A stretch of DNA of 56,550 nt from an uncultured Flavobacteriales bacterium. Lineage in GTDB: Bacteria; Bacteroidota; Bacteroidia; Flavobacteriales_D; Sanyastnellaceae. Each line of letters opens with the position of its first letter. Position 1 is the stretch's first letter. A model generated the notes under the pieces. That model was given only the letters and a program-made list of their open reading frames with translations. It searched no databases and was not told where the DNA came from. The position numbers were made by a program, and so were the translations under genes. This document shows, in pieces, positions 52,534 to 56,550 of this stretch. The stretch is from assembly GCA_905478795.1 (NCBI GenBank), contig CAJQJX010000021.1:1-56550 (forward strand). Direction: 5' to 3'.

Positions 52534-52601
52534 GGCTGAACGCCTTCGGTATGTTGGCGAAGGCCTGTGCGTGGGAACGGACGCTACGTTCGGTTTCTTG
52601 G

Positions 52602-53399
52602 TCAGCCCTTTCGGCTGTCTGCATCCTTTAGGAAAGGCAGTTTGGTGCGGAAGGCCTGCAAATCTTCGTGAGATATCGCGGCTTGCAATGTCTTGGGGAG
52701 TCCATCGCTTCCGGTATCCGCCAAAAGGCTCCCTGCGAAGTCTGCAATGAGGCTGTCTCCGGCATACCGGTGTCCGTTTCCGTCTGTTCCTGACCGATTG
52801 ATGCCGACGACAAAGCATTGATTTTCGATGGCCCGTGCTTGAAGGAGTGTGCGCCAGGCCGAGGAACGGGTCTCGGGCCAGTTCGCCACATACAGGGCGA
52901 GGTCATAGGGCGTTTCCCTGTCGTTCCTGGTGAAGACCGGGAAGCGCAGGTCGTAGCAGACTTGCAAGAGGATACGCCAGCCGCGGAATTTCACTTCAAT
53001 GCGCTTTTCGCCAGCTTTGAAATGGTGGTGCTCTCCGGCGAGTGAGAAAAGATGCCGCTTGTCGTAATAAGCAGGAGAGCCTTCCGCTGTTGGTGGGACG
53101 AACCAGCAGCGATTGCGGGGGCTCCCTTCCTGGTCGTGGCAACCCACACTGCCGACCACCGCGCAACTGAGGCGGTCCGCCCAGGATTGCATCCATTGGA
53201 CGGTGGTGTTGGCACCCTTTGTCGGATCGACTGGGGGCCAACTGAAACCTGTGGTGAACATCTCAGGGAGGACCAATAGATCGCAGGCGTCCGGTGTCAA
53301 GTTGGACAGCAGTTTATCGAAAGCTGTGAGATTGGCGTCAGGCTCGCGCCACACTAGGTTGGCCTGAATACCGACGATGTGGAAGGGGTCAACGCGCAT
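52602..53399 (-). CDS. Carbon-nitrogen hydrolase, omega-amidase type
   Basis: 265 residues from ATG 53399; a TTG at 53411 is an alternative. Nitrilase-superfamily catalytic triad: Glu46 (VLPEMF), Lys114 (YDKRHLFSL), Cys148 (QVCYDLRFPVF). The closest family is YafV/Nit2 omega-amidase, which hydrolyses 2-oxoglutaramate or 2-oxosuccinamate. It overlaps the preceding aminotransferase gene by 11 bp and is translationally coupled to it. Confidence 0.88.
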   Translation of the reverse strand: MRVDPFHIVGIQANLVWREPDANLTAFDKLLSNLTPDACDLLVLPEMFTTGFSWPPVDPTKGANTTVQWMQSWADRLSCAVVGSVGCHDQEGSPRNRCWFVPPTAEGSPAYYDKRHLFSLAGEHHHFKAGEKRIEVKFRGWRILLQVCYDLRFPVFTRNDRETPYDLALYVANWPETRSSAWRTLLQARAIENQCFVVGINRSGTDGNGHRYAGDSLIADFAGSLLADTGSDGLPKTLQAAISHEDLQAFRTKLPFLKDADSRKG

Positions 53400-54558
53400 G
53401 ATCCGCTGCAATTTGGCACAGCTTATTTACTGCGGCATCCAGTGTGGCGTTTTCTTTAGCGAAGCACACGCGTATTTGTGGGGTCTCTGGCCGATGAAAG
53501 GCGGAGAGTGGAATGGTGGCAATCCCGTGGGTCCGGGTCCATTCGCGTGCCCAGTGGCCGTCATCACCTTCTATGATGTCTCGGGCATCGAGGACTTGGA
53601 AGAACCCTCCAGCTGCAGGCGTGGAGTGCCACGCCGTTCCCTTCAAGCCGTCCAGCAGCCGGTCGCGTTTGGCTTGGTACATCTGCGCAAGTCCGTTTAG
53701 GTGAGACTCACCTTGGGAGGTCGGAAGAAAGGAGGCGAGGGCCGCCTGCAATGGAGCTCCCGTTGAGAAGACGTCGTATTGGTGAACTTTTCGAAGCTCT
53801 GTGGTCAGATGCGTGGGCCCCACAGCCCAACCGATCTTCCAGCCGGTGACCTGAAGCAGTTTGCCGAAACTGCCAAAGGCGAGACCACGTTCGCGCAGTG
53901 TTGGATGGGCCGTGAGGGACACCTCAGGATGGCCGTCGTGTACGATGGGACCGTAGACCTCGTCGCTGAGCACCAGGGTATCGGTGCCTTCGAGGTGTTC
54001 TGCCAAGGCATCGAGGAAACCGGGAGGGCAGGCCGTTCCGGTGGGGTTGTGCGGCGTATTGAGGATGACCATCCGGGTGCGGACGTGGACTGCTTTTAGC
54101 AACGCATCGAGGTCCCAATTTCCGTCGTCCGCCAGCAAAGGGACTTGGATGAGACGGCCACCAGCCAATTGGACGGCGGGCCCATAGAGGTCATAGGCAG
54201 GCGCTTGTACCACAACTTCATCGCCAGGGTGGACCAAGGCTTGGATGGCGGCGAACAGGAGGGAGGAGGCCCCGGCTCCTATTGTGCATTGGCGGTCGAG
54301 ATCATACTGGGCGCCATGGCGTTTCAGGTGGTGTCCACAAATCCAGTTGCGCAAGTCGGGACGCCCTGCCATGGGGGCGTACTGGTGCGTTCCGTCACGA
54401 AGAGCCTTCACGGCGGCTTCCACCAGCCCTTGAGGTGGGGGAATGTCGGGGAATCCTTGGGCCAGGTTCAGTGCGCCATAGCGATTGGCCATGGCGGTCA
54501 TCTCTGTGAAGATGGTCGTGCCGAGGTCCGGAAGCTTGCTGATGGGCTTCCCTTCCAT
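53389..54558 (-). CDS. Class I aminotransferase, methionine/kynurenine/glutamine type
   Basis: 389 residues. PLP fold type I: GASSLLFAAIQALVHPGDEVVV, NTPHNPTGTACPP, LSDEVYGPIVHDG and the PLP lysine Lys233 in SFGKLLQVTGWKIGW, then the C-terminal RVCFAKENATLDAAV. The nearest families are YbdL methionine aminotransferase and mammalian KYAT (glutamine transaminase K / kynurenine aminotransferase). With the downstream omega-amidase it could salvage 2-oxo acids using glutamine. It follows infB by 4 nt. Confidence 0.85.
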   Translation of the reverse strand: MEGKPISKLPDLGTTIFTEMTAMANRYGALNLAQGFPDIPPPQGLVEAAVKALRDGTHQYAPMAGRPDLRNWICGHHLKRHGAQYDLDRQCTIGAGASSLLFAAIQALVHPGDEVVVQAPAYDLYGPAVQLAGGRLIQVPLLADDGNWDLDALLKAVHVRTRMVILNTPHNPTGTACPPGFLDALAEHLEGTDTLVLSDEVYGPIVHDGHPEVSLTAHPTLRERGLAFGSFGKLLQVTGWKIGWAVGPTHLTTELRKVHQYDVFSTGAPLQAALASFLPTSQGESHLNGLAQMYQAKRDRLLDGLKGTAWHSTPAAGGFFQVLDARDIIEGDDGHWAREWTRTHGIATIPLSAFHRPETPQIRVCFAKENATLDAAVNKLCQIAADHAR

Positions 54559-54562
54559 GGCC

Positions 54563-56550
54563 TCAGTCGTCCAGTGTTTGCTTGACTTCGACCTCCTCGT
54601 AAGCTTCGATGATGTCGCCCACCTTGATGTCGTTGAAGCGGTCTACGTTCAAACCGCACTCCAAACCTTTCTTGACCTCCTTGGCATCGTCCTTGAAGCG
54701 CTTGAGTGAGCCGAGCGTTCCGGTATAGACCACCACACCTTCGCGGATCACGCGGATGTTGTGGTTGCGCTGGATGACGCCATCTTGGACGAAGCAACCA
54801 GCAATCGTTCCAACTTTGGAAATCTTGAAGGTTTCGCGAATCTCGGCTGTACCGACAATGCGCTCTTCGATCTTGGCTGAAAGCAGACCTTCCATGGCCT
54901 CTTTCATCTCCTCGATGGCCTGGTAGATGATGGAGTACATCCTGATTTGGATGCCTTCCCTCTCCGCCAGTTTCCGGGCGGTGCCGCTTGGGCGGACCTG
55001 GAAGCCGATGATGATGGCTTCGGACGCAGAGGCCAGCAAGACGTCGCTTTCGGAGATCTGACCCACAGCCTTGTGGATGACGTTGACTTGAACTTTTTCG
55101 GTGCTCTGCTTGAGCAAGGAATCTGCCAAGGCTTCCGTGGATCCGTCCACGTCGCCCTTGATGATGAGGTTGAGCTCCTTGTATTCGCCCACTGCAATCC
55201 GCCTTCCGAGTTCCTCGAGGGTGACCTGCTTCTGTGTTCGAATGCCCTGCTCGCGTTGCAATTGCTGACGCTTTTGAGCGATGGCGCGGGCTTCTTTTTC
55301 GTTCTCGAAGATGTGGAACTCATCACCTGCGTTAGGAGCACCGTCCAAACCAAGGATGGAGATGGGCGTCGAGGGTCCCGCTTCTTGAACGGCTTCTCCG
55401 CGTTCGTTGCTCATGGCGCGAACCTTACCGCTGTATTGACCCGCCAGCATCGGATCTCCGACACGCAAGGTGCCCGCCGAGACGATGAGGTTGGTCACGT
55501 ATCCACGGCCTTTGTCCAGGCTGGATTCGATGATGGTTCCGATGGCGCGCTTGGCGGGGTTGGCCTTGAGCTCGAGCATTTCTGCTTCGAGCGTGACTTT
55601 TTCCAAAAGCTCTGGAATGCCTGCACCTGTTTTGGCAGAGATTTCTTGGCTTTGAGTCTTGCCACCCCACTCTTCCACTTGAATGCCCAGTTCGGCAAGT
55701 TCCGTTCGGATTTTGTCGGGATTGGACTCTTCGCGGTCACACTTGTTGATCGCAATGATGAAAGGAATTTCCGCAGATTGAGCGTGGCTGATGGCCTCTT
55801 TTGTTTGAGGCATGACCGCGTCGTCGGCCGCTACAATGATGATGGCCAAGTCCGTAACCTGCGCACCACGGGCACGCATCGCCGTGAAGGCTTCGTGACC
55901 CGGAGTGTCGATGAAGGTCATGCGCGCTCCGTCCTCCAGCAAAACGCTGTATGAACCAATGTGCTGGGTGATGCCACCCGCTTCTCCGTCGGTGACGTTG
56001 GTCTTGCGGATGTGGTCGAGCAAGGAAGTTTTACCGTGGTCAACGTGGCCCATGACGGTCACGATGGGAGGACGTGTGACGAGGTCGTCATCGCTGTCCT
56101 GTTCCACCTCAATCGCTTCTTGCACTTCGGCAGAAACGAAGTCTACACCATAGCCAAACTCTTCGGCGATGATGCCGATGGTCTCTTTATCGAGGCGTTG
56201 GTTGATGGAGACCATCATGCCCAAGGACATGCAAGCCGAGATGATTTCGTTGACGGAGACATCCATCATGGTCGCGAGTTCCGATGCCGTTACGAACTCG
56301 GTTAACTCGAGCGTGTGCGCCGCCTCCATTTGAGCGAGTTCCTCGCGTTCGACGCGCTCTTGTTTGGCGTCTCTTTTTGCACGGCGAGTCTTGGCACTGG
56401 CTTGGGTCTTTTTGCCCTTGCTTAAACGTGCGAGTGTCTCCTTGATTTCCTTCTGGATGTCCTTCTCGGAAATTTCTTTTTTGGGAGCGCCAGTGACGGT
56501 GCGCCCGCGCTTGCCTGCTTGCTTGCCTGCCGCTTCAACGTCCACCTTGG
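54563..56550 (-). CDS. infB: Translation initiation factor IF-2 (5' end outside window)
   Basis: About 662 residues visible; the coding sequence runs past base 56550, and the internal GTG at 56545 is not a real start. It brings fMet-tRNA to the 30S subunit. The visible N-terminal domain is basic ([21 protein letters not shown]), followed by the GTPase core: [15 protein letters not shown] (G1), [18 protein letters not shown] (G3), NKCDREESN (G4) and [11 protein letters not shown] (G5), then the beta-barrel and C-terminal domains ending [11 protein letters not shown]. Four bases separate it from the aminotransferase gene. Confidence 0.97.
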   Translation of the reverse strand, partial: KVDVEAAGKQAGKRGRTVTGAPKKEISEKDIQKEIKETLARLSKGKKTQASAKTRRAKRDAKQERVEREELAQMEAAHTLELTEFVTASELATMMDVSVNEIISACMSLGMMVSINQRLDKETIGIIAEEFGYGVDFVSAEVQEAIEVEQDSDDDLVTRPPIVTVMGHVDHGKTSLLDHIRKTNVTDGEAGGITQHIGSYSVLLEDGARMTFIDTPGHEAFTAMRARGAQVTDLAIIIVAADDAVMPQTKEAISHAQSAEIPFIIAINKCDREESNPDKIRTELAELGIQVEEWGGKTQSQEISAKTGAGIPELLEKVTLEAEMLELKANPAKRAIGTIIESSLDKGRGYVTNLIVSAGTLRVGDPMLAGQYSGKVRAMSNERGEAVQEAGPSTPISILGLDGAPNAGDEFHIFENEKEARAIAQKRQQLQREQGIRTQKQVTLEELGRRIAVGEYKELNLIIKGDVDGSTEALADSLLKQSTEKVQVNVIHKAVGQISESDVLLASASEAIIIGFQVRPSGTARKLAEREGIQIRMYSIIYQAIEEMKEAMEGLLSAKIEERIVGTAEIRETFKISKVGTIAGCFVQDGVIQRNHNIRVIREGVVVYTGTLGSLKRFKDDAKEVKKGLECGLNVDRFNDIKVGDIIEAYEEVEVKQTLDD

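Overview
The window looks like a stretch of chromosome from a free-living, probably aquatic member of the Bacteroidota, most likely Flavobacteriales-like, with an unusually high GC content for that group (clearly above 50% by eye). The evidence is three secreted proteins with type A type-IX-secretion (T9SS) sorting tails, one with a type B (gliding-motility-associated) tail, a Bacteroidota-type long SecA, a DUF2723 membrane protein, Bacteroidota-style Ig-like and HMA lipoproteins, and promoter-like boxes of the TAnnTTTG type. No rRNA, tRNA, CRISPR array, transposase or integrase was seen. I do not assign a genus.

Layout. 1-2034: the 3' part of a phage-tail-fibre-like repeat protein with a 127-bp perfect direct repeat, then a small secreted dockerin-like protein and a strong terminator. 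2136-5294: YhhN-family membrane protein, CtaA (haem A synthase) with an HMA lipoprotein upstream, and an EamA transporter. 5324-12655 (minus strand): hemA - hemCD fusion, rplU - rpmA, then serS - lipoprotein - TPR protein. 12801-16543 (minus): nrdB and nrdA, class Ia ribonucleotide reductase. 16922-25821 (mostly plus): secA, comF (minus), DUF72, free-methionine-sulfoxide reductase, an Ig-like lipoprotein and a T9SS type B protein. 25811-30070: orphan ktrA-like gene, kynureninase, hemL, UbiA-like protein. 30171-37202: gcvP and two tandem paralogous T9SS type A proteins, each gene ending in a clear terminator. 37272-50323 (plus): GH3-family enzyme, uridine-kinase-like, ArsC-like, EamA, 3-hydroxyanthranilate dioxygenase, a 1116-aa acidic modular T9SS protein, DUF2723 protein, purN, marC, rnhA. 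50302-56550: RluA-type pseudouridine synthase, glutaryl-CoA dehydrogenase, omega-amidase, aminotransferase and infB (5' end outside the window).

Metabolic threads. Tetrapyrrole synthesis by the C5 route is spread over hemA, the hemC-hemD fusion and hemL, with ctaA making haem A for the oxidase. Kynureninase, 3-hydroxyanthranilate dioxygenase, a kynurenine/glutamine-type aminotransferase and glutaryl-CoA dehydrogenase together suggest tryptophan catabolism and/or de novo NAD synthesis from tryptophan. The omega-amidase/aminotransferase pair suggests a glutamine-transaminase/omega-amidase salvage step. SecA, T9SS cargo and the DUF2723 putative glycosyltransferase form an export and surface-modification theme.

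No single locus is convincingly a new system. The most interesting leads are the tail-fibre-like repeat protein beside the dockerin-like protein, an apparent 155-residue insertion in the DUF2723 protein, the GH3-kinase coupling, the HemC-HemD fusion, and a recurrent promoter-like box lying 4-6 nt before several start codons, which suggests leaderless transcripts.
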